Notes: a model not told the origin generated them from the letters alone. A DNA stretch of 64,000 nt from Thermus antranikianii DSM 12462 (GCF_000423905.1 NZ_AUIW01000010.1:20619-84618), one strand, 5' to 3'; shown: positions 24,267-33,728, counted from the first letter of the stretch. Translations and numbers: made by a program.

Positions 24267-24898
24267 GGGTCTATTGCCTGAGCGTGGGCCCTCTCCAGGA
24301 AAACACCTACCTGGTGGAGGGGAAGGAGGGGGCGGTGCTCATAGACCCCGGGGACGAGGTGGAAAGGATTCTGGCCCTTTTGGAGTCCACGGGGTTAACG
24401 CCCAAGGCCATCCTCCTCACCCACGCCCACTTCGACCACGTGGGAGCGGTGGCCCCCTTGGTGAAGGCCCTGTCCCTGCCGGTCTTCCTCCACCCCTTGG
24501 ACCTTCCCCTTTATCGGCATGCGGCGGAGGCGGCCCGCATGTGGGGCCTTGCCATCCCCGACCCTCCCCTCCCGGTAGAGCCTCTGGAAGAGGGGCAGGT
24601 CCTTTACGGCTTCACCGTCTGGCACCTTCCCGGCCATAGCCCCGGCCATGTGGCCTTCATCCATCCCGGCGAGGCCGGGGAACCCCCCCGGGTCCTTTCC
24701 GGGGATCTCCTCTTCAAAGGAAGCATCGGCCGCTACGACCTGCCAGGGGCAAACCGGGAGGACCTTTTCCGCTCCTTAAAGCGCCTCCTCACCCTGCCCC
24801 CACAAACGGAGGTCTACCCGGGGCATGGGCCCAGCACTACCCTGGCCCTCGAGGCCAAGACCAACCCCTTCCTCCTAGGGTTAGAATGGGAAACGTGA
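24263..24898 (+). CDS. Metallo-beta-lactamase fold hydrolase (glyoxalase II type)
   Basis: 211 residues with the full metal signature: THAHFDHVGA, His in HLPGHSPGH, Asp in LSGDLLF and a final His in YPGHGPSTT. The size fits the small glyoxalase II-like group, and pairing with a rhodanese recalls persulfide-oxidation modules, but ETHE1-specific residues cannot be confirmed by eye. The start is the ATG at 24263, overlapping the rhodanese stop. Confidence 0.88.
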   Translation: MRVYCLSVGPLQENTYLVEGKEGAVLIDPGDEVERILALLESTGLTPKAILLTHAHFDHVGAVAPLVKALSLPVFLHPLDLPLYRHAAEAARMWGLAIPDPPLPVEPLEEGQVLYGFTVWHLPGHSPGHVAFIHPGEAGEPPRVLSGDLLFKGSIGRYDLPGANREDLFRSLKRLLTLPPQTEVYPGHGPSTTLALEAKTNPFLLGLEWET

Positions 24899-25641
24899 AC
24901 GGGGCGGATGCTCCCCACAGGGGACAGCTTGAGGCGCTCAAGGCTCTTTATGACCTGCAGGAAAAGGACCTGGAGATAGACCGATTGCAAAAGGAGGCGG
25001 AAACCCTCCCCGAGGACCTGGTTTCCGTGAAGGCCCAGGTGGAGGCCCTGGAAGACCGGCTTGCCGACCTCCTGGAGCGCCAGGCAGAGCTCCGCAAGGA
25101 GTACCACCGCCACAGCTTGGACATCGAGGACCTCACCGCCAAGGAAAAACAGGCGGAGGCTGAACAGCGCCAGGCCCAAAGCGCCCGCGAGCAGACCCAG
25201 TACGAGAACCGCATCCAGCAGATCAAGGACCGCATCAAAGAGCTCCTGGAGCTTTCCACCCCCATCATGGAGGCCATGGAGAACCTGGAAAACGAGATCC
25301 AGGAGGTGGAAGCCCAGCTGGCGGCTTTAAAGCCCCGCCTGGAAGAACTCTTGGAGGCCAACCGGGTAAGGGTGGAGGCCCTAAAAGCCGAGATCGCCGT
25401 CAGGCTGGAGGAGCGCTCCCTCATGGCCCAGGCCATCCCTGCCCCTGTCCTGAAGGAGTACGAGGCCATTCGCCGGGCCCGCAAGGGCACCGGTATCGCC
25501 CGCATGCACCGCCAGGGCCAGGTCTTCCGTTGCGAAGGGTGCAACGTGGTCCTGCCCACCCACGTGGCGCAAAAAGTGGTACAGGGGCAGCTGGTGCGCT
25601 GCCCCTCCTGCGGCCGGCTCCTCTGGAAGGGGGAAGGTTAG
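24886..25641 (+). CDS. Coiled-coil protein with C4 zinc ribbon (DUF164/CdsZ type)
   Basis: 251 residues. Residues ~15-180 are an almost continuous charged coiled coil (LYDLQEKDLEIDRLQKEAE onward). The C-terminus has a C4 zinc ribbon with RCEGCNVVLP and RCPSCGRLL. Family members are found in most bacteria; the role is not firmly known, with RNA or nucleic-acid binding proposed. Its start overlaps the metallo-hydrolase by 13 bases and its stop overlaps the convergent OsmC gene by 4. Confidence 0.88.
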   Translation: MGNVNGADAPHRGQLEALKALYDLQEKDLEIDRLQKEAETLPEDLVSVKAQVEALEDRLADLLERQAELRKEYHRHSLDIEDLTAKEKQAEAEQRQAQSAREQTQYENRIQQIKDRIKELLELSTPIMEAMENLENEIQEVEAQLAALKPRLEELLEANRVRVEALKAEIAVRLEERSLMAQAIPAPVLKEYEAIRRARKGTGIARMHRQGQVFRCEGCNVVLPTHVAQKVVQGQLVRCPSCGRLLWKGEG

Positions 25642-26066
25642 GCCAAGCGGGCCTCGAGGGTAATCTCCCTCACTGCCCCCAGGGCCCGGGAAACCGGGCA
25701 CCCTTCCTTGGCCGCCTGGGCGATTTCCTGGAACTTCTCCGGGGTTATCCCTGGCACCTCCACCTCGGTAACGAGCTCAATCCGCGTGATGGTGGCCTTT
25801 CCCTCCACCATCTCCAGGTGCACCCGGGCCTCGGTGGAAACCCGCTTGGGGGGAAACCCCTCCCGTTCCAGCGAGGCCGCCAGGGCCATGGAGAAGCACC
25901 CCGCATGGGCAGCGGCGATGAGCTCCTCGGGGTTGGTTCCCGGCCCCTCCTCAAAGCGGGAGGGGAAGGAATAGGGCCCTTCAAAGGTCTGGCTTTGCAG
26001 CCGCATCAACCCCTTGCCGCTCCGCAAACCTCCCTCCCATACCGCATTGGCCTTTCTTACCGGCAT
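25638..26066 (-). CDS. OsmC/Ohr family peroxidase
   Basis: 142-residue thiol peroxidase. Both redox Cys are present in the usual settings (AAHAGCFSMAL and AAKEGCPVSRAL), with the catalytic Arg candidate near SRFEEGPGTNPEEL. The pattern is closer to OsmC than Ohr. It removes organic hydroperoxides, typically with lipoyl or dihydrolipoamide-type reductants. The ATG has GGAGGT upstream; it is monocistronic and convergent with the zinc-ribbon gene. Confidence 0.92.
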   Translation of the reverse strand: MPVRKANAVWEGGLRSGKGLMRLQSQTFEGPYSFPSRFEEGPGTNPEELIAAAHAGCFSMALAASLEREGFPPKRVSTEARVHLEMVEGKATITRIELVTEVEVPGITPEKFQEIAQAAKEGCPVSRALGAVREITLEARLA

Positions 26067-26167
26067 AGACTTACCTCCAGTGCCAGGATACCCAGAACCT
26101 CCGGGAAGGCCCGGTGAGAAAAGGCACTTTCTTCCCCATGCCCCTCTGGTTTGACGAAGGGGGATGA

Positions 26168-26962
26168 GTGGCGCACACTATAAGCGTGCTCTTCCTCTTT
26201 GTGGACGGCCTGGGCCTAGGGGAGGCCTTGCAGGGCCTCTTCCCCCTTCTTTTGGAACTCTCTCCCAAGGCCCTGGACGCCACCTTGGGGGTGGAGGGCC
26301 TGCCCCAGTCGGGTACGGGCCAAACCACGCTCCTCACCGGGGTCAACGCCGCTAGGCTCTTAGGCCACCACCAGGGGCCTTTCCCGAGCCCCAGGCTCAG
26401 GCCCCTTCTTCGGCAAAGCCTTTACGCCTGGGCCAAAGAGGCCGGCCTCAGGGTCCTGCACGCCAACGCCTACCGCCCGGAATACCTGAAGCGGGCCACG
26501 GGGGGAAGGAGGCTTATGCTTTCCGCCTTCGCCCAGGCGGCCCTCCTGGCAGGCTACCCCCTTCTGCCCTTAGGCCACCCCCTGGCACTCCCCCCTGCCT
26601 TCTGGGAGGATCCCTACGGGGTGGGGGCCAAAATGGCGGCCTTGACCCGAAGTTTCGACCTGGTGGTCCTGGAGTACTGGGCCCTGGACCTGGCCGCCCA
26701 CCGCCATCCGGATACCCTTCCCGATCGCTTCCGCGAGCTTTCCCTGTTCCTGAAGGGCTTTCTGGAGGAAGGAGGCACCCTCCTCCTCACCTCCGACCAC
26801 GGAAACGCCGAGGAGCCCTGGCACCCCAAGCACACCCGAAACCCCGTACCCCTGGTGTATACCGGGGAAACCCCCTTCTGGCCGCAGGATCTCGTGGGGG
26901 TGTTCCCCTGGCTGCAAGTGATTATCACTTCTAAACTTACAAAATCCGACCGGAATACTTGA
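26168..26962 (+). CDS. Small alkaline-phosphatase-superfamily metalloenzyme
   Basis: 264-residue protein with the metal-binding frame of phosphoglycerate mutase-like metalloenzymes: LFLFVDGLG (first Asp), a nucleophile loop SGTGQTTLLTG, LEYWALDLAAH and TSDHGNAEE. It is about half the size of iPGM and lacks its inserted transferase domain, so the substrate is unknown. The start is a GTG at 26168; a GTG at 26186 is possible. The last ~12 codons overlap the iron-transporter operator and the stop overlaps its -35 box. Confidence 0.82.
   Translation: MAHTISVLFLFVDGLGLGEALQGLFPLLLELSPKALDATLGVEGLPQSGTGQTTLLTGVNAARLLGHHQGPFPSPRLRPLLRQSLYAWAKEAGLRVLHANAYRPEYLKRATGGRRLMLSAFAQAALLAGYPLLPLGHPLALPPAFWEDPYGVGAKMAALTRSFDLVVLEYWALDLAAHRHPDTLPDRFRELSLFLKGFLEEGGTLLLTSDHGNAEEPWHPKHTRNPVPLVYTGETPFWPQDLVGVFPWLQVIITSKLTKSDRNT
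26916..26930. promoter_or_regulatory. 7-1-7 palindrome, candidate Fur-family operator
   Basis: AAGTGATTATCACTT is a perfect inverted repeat of two 7-base arms around one base. This is the arm layout of Fur/PerR/Zur boxes and it includes TGAT-N-ATCA. It lies 29 bases upstream of the -35 of the iron transporter operon. Functional assignment is inference. Confidence 0.6.
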
Positions 26963-26987
26963 CTTTAATCCCCCCTTGGGGTAAAGT
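26959..26987 (+). promoter_or_regulatory. Promoter of the iron transporter operon
   Basis: -35 TTGACT (26959-26964), 17-base spacer, -10 TAAAGT (26982-26987). The leader to the ATG at 27047 is about 53 bases, GC-rich and able to fold (CCCCGGGG-AAC-CCCTGGGG region at 27010-27028). Confidence 0.75.
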
Positions 26988-27046
26988 CCCCAGGCAGAGG
27001 GCGCCCTCGCCCCGGGGAACCCCTGGGGATGCAGGAAGGAGGCGAG

Positions 27047-28042
27047 ATGCAGCTTAGAAGGTTCGCTACCCTGATCGGCCTTGCGGCTTTAGGACTGGCC
27101 TTCGCCCAGCAGCAGACCCTAACCATCTACTCCGGGCGGGGGCAGAGCTTGGTGGAACCCTTGGTGAAGCAGTTCCAGACGGAAACGGGTATCCGGGTCC
27201 AGGTGCGCTACGGCACCGACGCCCAGATCCTGGCGGCCTTGCAGGAGGAAGGAAGCCGTTCCCCGGCGGATGTCTTCTGGGCCAACACCGCGGGCGCCCT
27301 GGGCCAGGCGGCAAGCAAAGGGCTCTTAAGACCTCTGGGGGACACCCTCCTCAGGCAACCCCTGGCCTTCGTGCCCGCCTCCAAGGCCTGGGTGCCGGTG
27401 ACCCTGCGCCTGAGGGTGCTGGCCTATAACCCCCAGAAGCTTAAGCCGGAAGAGCTTCCCGCGAGCATCCTGGACCTCCCCCGCTTCGCCCAGGAAAAGG
27501 ACCTGGTGGGCCGGGTGGGCTGGACCCCCACCTACTCCAGCTTCCAGGACATGGTGGCGGGGATGATCGCCCTCTACGGGGAAGGCAGAACCCGGGAGTG
27601 GCTTTCCGCCATGAAGGCCCTAAACCCCAAGGGCTACGCCTCCAACCCGGCCATGCTGGACGCCATCCGCGCCGGGGAGATCGACCTCGGCTCCACCAAC
27701 CATTACTACGTGGTGCGCTTCCGCCGGGCCGGGTACAACCTGGGGCTGCACTACTTTAAGGACGGGGACCCCGGCAACCTGGCCTTGGTCACGGGAGCGG
27801 GCATCCTCAAGACCTCCAAGAACCTGGTGGCCGCAAACCGCTTCCTCACCTACCTGCTTTCCCCGAAGGGGCAGCAGTACTTCGCGGGCACGGTGGGGGA
27901 ATACCCCTTGGTGAAGGGAGTGGTGGCCGATGCCCACCTCCTGCCCCTCGAGGAGGCCCTGGCGAAAAGCCCCAAGCTGGACTTTGAGAAGCTCCCCCTG
28001 GACCAGGCCCTAAGGCTCCTAAGGGAACTGGGGATTCTCTAG
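27047..28042 (+). CDS. fbpA: Fe(III) ABC transporter substrate-binding protein
   Basis: 331 residues with a signal peptide (residues ~1-20, ending LAFAQ). It is a ferric-binding type II periplasmic protein: LTIYSGRGQSLVEPLV at the N-terminus, VQVRYGTDAQILAAL, and GSTNHYYVVRF, where the Tyr pair is the usual iron ligand. GAGILKTSKN and a C-terminal helical end follow. The ATG at 27047 is chosen for its GGAAGGAGG site; an in-frame ATG at 27029 lacks one. First gene of the iron importer, probably iron-repressed through the upstream palindrome. Confidence 0.92.
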   Translation: MQLRRFATLIGLAALGLAFAQQQTLTIYSGRGQSLVEPLVKQFQTETGIRVQVRYGTDAQILAALQEEGSRSPADVFWANTAGALGQAASKGLLRPLGDTLLRQPLAFVPASKAWVPVTLRLRVLAYNPQKLKPEELPASILDLPRFAQEKDLVGRVGWTPTYSSFQDMVAGMIALYGEGRTREWLSAMKALNPKGYASNPAMLDAIRAGEIDLGSTNHYYVVRFRRAGYNLGLHYFKDGDPGNLALVTGAGILKTSKNLVAANRFLTYLLSPKGQQYFAGTVGEYPLVKGVVADAHLLPLEEALAKSPKLDFEKLPLDQALRLLRELGIL

Positions 28043-28089
28043 GACTACCCCCTCCCCCCCGGATCCGGGGGCGAGCGCCAAAGCTGAGG

Positions 28090-29643
28090 ATGACCAGCGC
28101 AAGAAGGCTCCACCAACTTCCCGGGCTCCTGCCCTTCCTGGTGCCCGCCCTCCTCACGGGGGGCGGGGTGGCCCTTCCCCTCCTCTACCTAGCCTTAAGG
28201 GCCCTGGAGGCCGATCCTGAAACCCTTCGGGATATCCTCCTCCGTCCCAAGAACCTGGAGCTGGTGAAGAACACCCTTTCCCTCCTCTTCGGGGTCCTCC
28301 TTTTCACCACCCTCATCGCCCTGCCCCTGGCCTTCCTCACCACCCGCACCGACCTCAAGGGGAAGCGCCTCTTCTCCATCCTCCTCACCCTGCCCCTGGC
28401 CATCCCCGGCTACGTGGGGGCCTACGTGATCCTTTCGGCCACGGGGCCCGGGGGAATCCTCCCCCTGCCGCGCCTCGAGGGGTACTGGGGGGCGCTTTTG
28501 GTCCTCTCCCTCATCACCTACCCCTACCTCTTTCTGGGTTTGCGGGCTGCTTTTTTGGGGCTGGACCCCAGCTTGGAGGAAGCCGCCCGAACCCTGGGCG
28601 TGGGACCCTTAAGAGCCTTTTTCCAAGTGGTCTTTCCCCAGCTCCTCCCCGCCCTCCTTTCGGGTTACCTGGTGGTGGGCCTCCACGTCCTGGGAGACTT
28701 CGGCACCGTGAGCCTCCTTCGCTACGAAACCTTCTCCTACGCCATTTACCTTCAGTACAGCGCCGCCTTTGACCGGGTGTACGCCGCCTGGCTGGCCCTT
28801 TTCCTCCTCCTCTTTACTGGAGGGCTTCTCCTTTTGGAAGGTACCTTCCTTCGCCGCCTTAGCCTGGCCCGTACGGGAAAGGGCAGCGGGAAAAAGGCTA
28901 GGCCCGTGCGCCTGGGCAGGTTCACCCCCTGGGCGTACCTCCTACTCCTCCTCCCCGTCCTCCTGGCCCTGGTCCTCCCCCTCTACGCCCTTTTCCACCT
29001 GGCAAGCCGCTTTCCCCGGGAACACCTCACCGGGCTTTGGGAAGCCCTCTCCCACTCCGCCATGGCCGCCATCCCCGCCTCCCTCCTGGCCGTGGGCATG
29101 GCCATGCCCATCGCCTACCTGGCGGTGCGCTACCCCTCACCGGCCTCCCGCTTCCTGGAAAGGCTGGGCTATCTGGGCTACACCGTTCCCCCTTTGGCCT
29201 TTGCCCTGGCCTGGATCTTCTTCAGCTTGAAAGGCCTCCCCTTCCTCTACGGCACCCTACCCCTCCTCATCCTGGTTTTGGCCTTCCACTTCCTGGCCGA
29301 GGGCCTGGGGCCGGTGCGGGGGGCGCTTTACCAGGTGCCAAGGCGCCTCGAGGAAGCAGCGAGGACCCTGGGGGACACCCCGGCGCGGGCCTTCTTCCGC
29401 GTCACCTTTCCCCTCCTCTGGCGAGGAGCGGTGGCGGGAGGGGCCTTGGCCTTCATCGGGGCGGTGAAGGAGCTTCCCATCACCCTCCTCCTCGCTCCCA
29501 TGGGGTACAGCACCCTTTCCACCCAGGTTTTCGGCTACACTCAGGAAGCCATGTTCGCCGAGGCCGCCCCCTTTGCCCTAGCCATCGCCCTCCTCTCGGC
29601 GGCCTTTGTGGGGGTGTTGCTTTGGAGCGAGCGCCGCTTCTAA
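28090..29643 (+). CDS. fbpB: Fe(III) ABC transporter permease
   Basis: 517-residue double permease with about twelve membrane helices and two copies of the EAA loop (EEAARTLGVGPLRAFFQVVFP and EEAARTLGDTPARAFFRVTFP), so one chain supplies both membrane halves, as in FbpB. It starts 47 bases after fbpA and its stop lies 20 bases inside the ATPase gene. Confidence 0.95.
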   Translation: MTSARRLHQLPGLLPFLVPALLTGGGVALPLLYLALRALEADPETLRDILLRPKNLELVKNTLSLLFGVLLFTTLIALPLAFLTTRTDLKGKRLFSILLTLPLAIPGYVGAYVILSATGPGGILPLPRLEGYWGALLVLSLITYPYLFLGLRAAFLGLDPSLEEAARTLGVGPLRAFFQVVFPQLLPALLSGYLVVGLHVLGDFGTVSLLRYETFSYAIYLQYSAAFDRVYAAWLALFLLLFTGGLLLLEGTFLRRLSLARTGKGSGKKARPVRLGRFTPWAYLLLLLPVLLALVLPLYALFHLASRFPREHLTGLWEALSHSAMAAIPASLLAVGMAMPIAYLAVRYPSPASRFLERLGYLGYTVPPLAFALAWIFFSLKGLPFLYGTLPLLILVLAFHFLAEGLGPVRGALYQVPRRLEEAARTLGDTPARAFFRVTFPLLWRGAVAGGALAFIGAVKELPITLLLAPMGYSTLSTQVFGYTQEAMFAEAAPFALAIALLSAAFVGVLLWSERRF

Positions 29644-30674
29644 TCCTGGAAGGCATCGTCAAGCGCTTCGGGGAGCTCGAGGTGCTTAAGGGAATCGACC
29701 TCGAGGTCTACCCCGGGGAGATCCTGGCCCTTTTGGGGCCCTCGGGCTGCGGCAAGACCACCCTCTTGAGGGTAGTGGCCGGGTTGGAAAACCCGGAGGC
29801 AGGGCGGATTTTCCTGGAGGGCAAGGAGATCACCTCCCTGCCCCCGGAAAAGCGGGGCATCGGTTTTGTCTTCCAGGACTATGCCCTTTTCCCCCACCTC
29901 ACCGCCTTGGGCAACGTGGCCTTCGGCCTTAAGGGGAAAGACCGCTACGAGAAAGCCAAGAAGGCCCTGGAGCGGGTGGGCATGACCCTCTTCCAGGACC
30001 GCAAGCCCGGGGAGCTTTCCGGAGGGCAGCAGCAGCGCATCGCCCTGGCCCGGGCCCTGGCCCCGGGGCCGAAGCTGGTCCTCTTGGACGAACCCTTTTC
30101 CAGCCTGGACGCCAGCCTCAAGGCCAGCACCCGGGAGGAAGTGCGCAAGATCCTCAAGGAAACGGGCACCACCGCCCTCCTGGTCACCCACGACCAGGAG
30201 GAGGCCCTCTCCTTCGCTGACCGCCTGGGGGTGATGCGGGGAGGAAGGCTAGAGCAGGTGGGTACCCCCGAGGAGGTCTACCTCAAGCCCAAGACCCCCT
30301 TTGTGGCCCAGTTTCTGGGGCGCACCAACCTGCTTCCGGGGGAGGGATTCGGCCGGTATGCGGAGACCTGCCTGGGCCCTGTGCCCCTGGCGGAGCCCGC
30401 CCACGGACCCCTTCTCCTCTCCCTGCGCCCCGAGGCCCTAAGGCTTCTTCCCCCCGAAACCCCGGAGGGCGCCCTGGGACAGGTGCTGGCCCGGGAGTTC
30501 AAGGGGCACGACCTCACCTACCGGGTGCGCCTCTTCTCCCCGGAGAAGGAGATCCTGGTGCAGGAGGGACCGGAAAGCCCCTTCCGCGTGGGGGACCGGG
30601 TGCGGCTCAAGGTGGTGGGAAAGGGCGTGGCCCTCGAGGGGCATTCCTCCAAGGCCCCGGTGGGTGCGGATTAA
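29622..30674 (+). CDS. fbpC: Fe(III) ABC transporter ATP-binding protein
   Basis: 350 residues. Walker A is [11 protein letters not shown], the signature is [15 protein letters not shown], Walker B is [12 protein letters not shown] and the switch His is in [11 protein letters not shown]-terminal TOBE-like domain (~235-345) is typical of FbpC/PotA. The frame is open far upstream inside fbpB, but homology begins only near [18 protein letters not shown] choose the TTG at 29622, which overlaps fbpB by 22 bases. Translation is probably coupled. It completes the importer. Confidence 0.93.
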   Translation: MERAPLLILEGIVKRFGELEVLKGIDLEVYPGEILALLGPSGCGKTTLLRVVAGLENPEAGRIFLEGKEITSLPPEKRGIGFVFQDYALFPHLTALGNVAFGLKGKDRYEKAKKALERVGMTLFQDRKPGELSGGQQQRIALARALAPGPKLVLLDEPFSSLDASLKASTREEVRKILKETGTTALLVTHDQEEALSFADRLGVMRGGRLEQVGTPEEVYLKPKTPFVAQFLGRTNLLPGEGFGRYAETCLGPVPLAEPAHGPLLLSLRPEALRLLPPETPEGALGQVLAREFKGHDLTYRVRLFSPEKEILVQEGPESPFRVGDRVRLKVVGKGVALEGHSSKAPVGAD

Positions 30675-30683
30675 GCTGGGCCC

Positions 30684-31448
30684 GTGCGCCGCATCCTGAT
30701 CCTCACCGAGTACGACGGCACCCATTTCGCTGGGCTTCAGCGCCAGCGACCGGGCCTGCGCACCGTGCAGGGCGAGCTGGAAAGGATTTTGCCGGAAATC
30801 GGGGCCCTGCCCAAAGCGGTGGCCGCAGGCCGCACCGACGCTGGGGTGCATGCCCTGGCCATGCCCTTCCACTTTGACCTCTTAAGCAGGATTCCCACGG
30901 AAAGGATCCCCGAGGCCCTGAACCGCCTTCTCCCTGAGGACCTGAAGGTGATCGCCGCCAAGGAGGTGGCCCCAGACTTCCATGCCCGCAAGGACGCCCT
31001 TTGGCGGGCTTACCTTTACCGCATCCTCCTGAGGCCCCACCCCTCCCCCCTCCTCCGCCACCGGGCCCTTTGGATCCGCCACCCCCTGGACCTCGCCGCC
31101 GTGCGGGAAGCCCTCGCCCACCTCCCGGGCCGGCACAGCTTCCTGGGCTTCGCCAAGGAAGAAGTGCGGGCAGGGGAAAGGGAGCTTTACGAGGCCCGCA
31201 TGGAGGAGGTGGAAGGGGAAGCAGGTAGGGAGCTACGCTTCTACTTCCGGGGCCAAAGCTTTCTGAGGGGCCAGGTGCGGGGGATGGTGGGAACCCTCCT
31301 CGAGGTGGGCTTGGGCAAGCGCTCCCCGGATAGCATCCGGCTCATCCTGCAAACCCAGGACCGGAGCCAAGCGGGCCCCTCGGCGCCGCCCCAGGGGTTA
31401 TATTTCCTCGAGGCCGCCTACCCCCCGGAAAAACTAACCCCTCGGTAG
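30684..31448 (+). CDS. truA: tRNA pseudouridine synthase A
   Basis: Forms pseudouridine at tRNA positions 38-40. The catalytic Asp is in [13 protein letters not shown], with [13 protein letters not shown] at the N-terminus and [20 protein letters not shown] near the end. Length 254 is standard. The GTG start lies 9 bases after fbpC, so it may be read through from the iron operon. A strong hairpin follows its stop. Confidence 0.96.
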   Translation: MRRILILTEYDGTHFAGLQRQRPGLRTVQGELERILPEIGALPKAVAAGRTDAGVHALAMPFHFDLLSRIPTERIPEALNRLLPEDLKVIAAKEVAPDFHARKDALWRAYLYRILLRPHPSPLLRHRALWIRHPLDLAAVREALAHLPGRHSFLGFAKEEVRAGERELYEARMEEVEGEAGRELRFYFRGQSFLRGQVRGMVGTLLEVGLGKRSPDSIRLILQTQDRSQAGPSAPPQGLYFLEAAYPPEKLTPR

Positions 31449-31456
31449 ACCGGGGG

Positions 31457-31483
31457 CCCCACCCTGGCTTTGCCAGGGTGGGG
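31457..31483. terminator. Bidirectional hairpin between truA and oppC
   Basis: Perfect 12-bp stem CCCCACCCTGGC / GCCAGGGTGGGG with loop TTT, between convergent stops. It shares its stem with the hairpin at 10248-10274. Confidence 0.75.
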
Positions 31484-31488
31484 TGGCA

Positions 31489-32676
31489 TCAGAGACGGCT
31501 CCTCGGATCCAAAGCATCCCGAAGCCCATCCCCCAGGTAGTTAAAGGCCAAGACGGTGATGAAGATCATGAACCCCGGGGGCAAGGCTAGCCAAGGAGCG
31601 GTGAAGATATACTCCTGGGCATTGGTGAGCATGTTGCCCCAGGTGGCCACCGGGGGCTGGATGCCAAAGCCCAGGAAGGAAAGGGCCGCTTCCACCAAAA
31701 TGGCCCCGCCGATCTGCAGGGTGGCCTGCACGATGAGGGGAGCCAAGGTGTTGGGCACAAGATGCCGGAACATGATCCTGGCATCGCTTGCCCCCAGGGC
31801 CTGGGCGGCGGTGGCGTAGTCCTGCTCCCTCAAGGAAAGGATATTCCCCCGCACCAGCCGGGCCGTGCCCAACCAACCGAAAAGCACCAGGATGGTGATG
31901 ATGATGAAAACGCTGGCCGCATCGCCGAAGAGCTCCTGGGCCCACTGCCCCACCTTTACCCCAGGGTCGCGCAATAAGGCGGAGAGCACCAGAAGAAGGG
32001 GCAGGGTAGGAATGGTGAGCATGAAGTCGATGAGGCGGCTTATGGCCACGTCCAAATCCAGGCGGATCTCCCCCTTAAGCCCATACCAGGCCGCCCAAAG
32101 CACCAGGACCAGGGCGAGCCCAAAGCCCAGATAGCTTCCCACGCTTCCCGCATGGATCCCATCCCTGGCTAAGGTCCAGGCGATGGAAAGGGCCAGGTAC
32201 AGAACCCCGTAGTAGAGGAACCAGGAAAAAACCCGCCACAGGGCGAAGCTCCAGGGATAAAATCCCTCCCGCTCCCGCCTTAGGGGCCCCAGGTAAAACC
32301 GCAAGGGCCGGCCCGAATAGTACCCCGCCAGGGTGCCCATGATGGTACCCAGGATGACGCTGGAAAAGGCCACGGCGAAGCCCACCAAAAGGGAGATGCG
32401 GGAACCGTAGATGATGCGGGAGAGCACATCCCGGCCCAGGTCATCGGTGCCCAAAAGGTGCTCCCGGGAAGGGGGATTGAAGTAGTACTGGCCTACATCC
32501 TCACCCGTGGGCTGGGCAGTGGGATCATAGGGGGCGATCCAGGGAGCAAAGATGGCCATGAGGATCAGGAGAACGATGACCACCAACCCGGCCATGGCCA
32601 TCTTGTGCCGCCTTAAGCGGCGCCAGAAAAGGCCGAAGAAGGTCCGGGGCTTGGCTTTCAAAGCTTGCGTTGCCAT
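31489..32676 (-). CDS. Oligopeptide ABC transporter permease (OppC/DppC type), with insert
   Basis: 395 residues, about 100 more than usual OppC. The N-terminal helix, HLLGTDDLGRDVLSRIIYGSRISL and the EAA loop (AAQALGASDARIMFRHLVPN) are conserved. The extra length lies at ~125-225, between the first core helices, and adds two hydrophobic segments (WFLYYGVLYLALSIAW and LGFGLALVLVLWAAWYGL). The C-terminus is GDGLRDALDPR. It lies 9 bases after the OppB-type gene. Confidence 0.93.
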   Translation of the reverse strand: MATQALKAKPRTFFGLFWRRLRRHKMAMAGLVVIVLLILMAIFAPWIAPYDPTAQPTGEDVGQYYFNPPSREHLLGTDDLGRDVLSRIIYGSRISLLVGFAVAFSSVILGTIMGTLAGYYSGRPLRFYLGPLRREREGFYPWSFALWRVFSWFLYYGVLYLALSIAWTLARDGIHAGSVGSYLGFGLALVLVLWAAWYGLKGEIRLDLDVAISRLIDFMLTIPTLPLLLVLSALLRDPGVKVGQWAQELFGDAASVFIIITILVLFGWLGTARLVRGNILSLREQDYATAAQALGASDARIMFRHLVPNTLAPLIVQATLQIGGAILVEAALSFLGFGIQPPVATWGNMLTNAQEYIFTAPWLALPPGFMIFITVLAFNYLGDGLRDALDPRSRL

Positions 32677-32685
32677 GATGCACCT

Positions 32686-33696
32686 CTAGCTGTAGCGGAT
32701 GCGGGGGTCCACCACCGCATAGGCCAGGTCCGCCAGCAGGTTGAAAAGCGCCGTCATCAAGGCCAGGAAGGCCAAGGCCGCCATGGCCACGTTGTAGTCC
32801 TTCTCCACCAGGGCGTCAAAGATGGCCCGCCCCATGCCAGGGTAGCTGAAAATGGTCTCGGTGATGGTGGCCCCGCCCAATACCCCGGGGATGGCCAGGC
32901 CCACCAGGGTCACGATGGGGATCAGGGCGTTCCTAAGGGCGTGCTTGTAGAGCACCACCCGCTCGGCCAAGCCCTTGGCCCGGGCGGTGCGAATGTAATC
33001 CTGGGAAAGCACCTCCAGCAAGGAAGCCCGCATGAAGCGGGTCCACTCCGCCATCTGCAAGGAGGAAAGGGCGATGACCGGAAGGATGAGGTGCCAGGCC
33101 CATTGCCCTAGGAAGTACCAAAAGCTTATCGCCCCCGAGCGCACATCCTCCCAAAGCACCCCGGGCACCCCCCCGGTGGGGAAACGGGGGAAGCCAGGAA
33201 TGTGGTCGGGCAACCAGATGGCGAAGAGGTAAAGGAGCAGGATCCCCAGAAAGAAGACAGGCATGGAAAACCCCACGAAGGAGAGAAAGGTGATGACGTA
33301 ATCCGCCAAGGAGTACTGGCGCACGGCGGAAAAGACGCCCACAGGGATGGCCACCACCAAGGCTAGGGTCAGGGCTAAGCCGGAGAGGATCAGGGTCTTG
33401 GGCAAGCGTTGCACGAAAATGTACTCCGCGGCAGGGATGCCATAGGTACGGCTGTAGCCAAGATCCCCCCGCACCGCCCGGGAAAGCCACTTGAAGTAAC
33501 GGATATGGAGGGGCTGGTCCAGGCCGTAAGCCCGCTTCAAGGCCTCAAACTGCTCGGCGGTCATGCGGGGGTTCTGCCGCTTCAGTTCCTCCAAAGGATC
33601 CCCGGGTTGCAGGGCCAGCAGGGTGTAGATCACCACGCTGGCCGCAAAGAGCAAGGGGATCATCTGCAAAAGCCGACGCACCGTGTAGGCAAACAC
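32686..33696 (-). CDS. Oligopeptide ABC transporter permease (OppB/DppB type)
   Basis: 336 residues, six membrane helices. The N-terminus RRLLQMIPLLFAASVVIYTL, GDLGYSRTYG and the EAA loop (RTARAKGLAERVVLYKHALRN) are typical of OppB, as is the end AYAVVDPRIRY. It follows the binding-protein gene, separated by a rho-independent terminator, so its expression depends on read-through or a second promoter. Confidence 0.95.
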   Translation of the reverse strand: MFAYTVRRLLQMIPLLFAASVVIYTLLALQPGDPLEELKRQNPRMTAEQFEALKRAYGLDQPLHIRYFKWLSRAVRGDLGYSRTYGIPAAEYIFVQRLPKTLILSGLALTLALVVAIPVGVFSAVRQYSLADYVITFLSFVGFSMPVFFLGILLLYLFAIWLPDHIPGFPRFPTGGVPGVLWEDVRSGAISFWYFLGQWAWHLILPVIALSSLQMAEWTRFMRASLLEVLSQDYIRTARAKGLAERVVLYKHALRNALIPIVTLVGLAIPGVLGGATITETIFSYPGMGRAIFDALVEKDYNVAMAALAFLALMTALFNLLADLAYAVVDPRIRYS

Positions 33697-33728
33697 CTTT
33701 GTACCTCCCGTGTTTTTAGCCTCAAAAA

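Noticed and set aside
29037..29621. Upstream extension of the fbpC frame
   Set aside because: Overlaps the permease; Pro/Arg/Gly-rich shadow translation with no homology. Start set at 29622.
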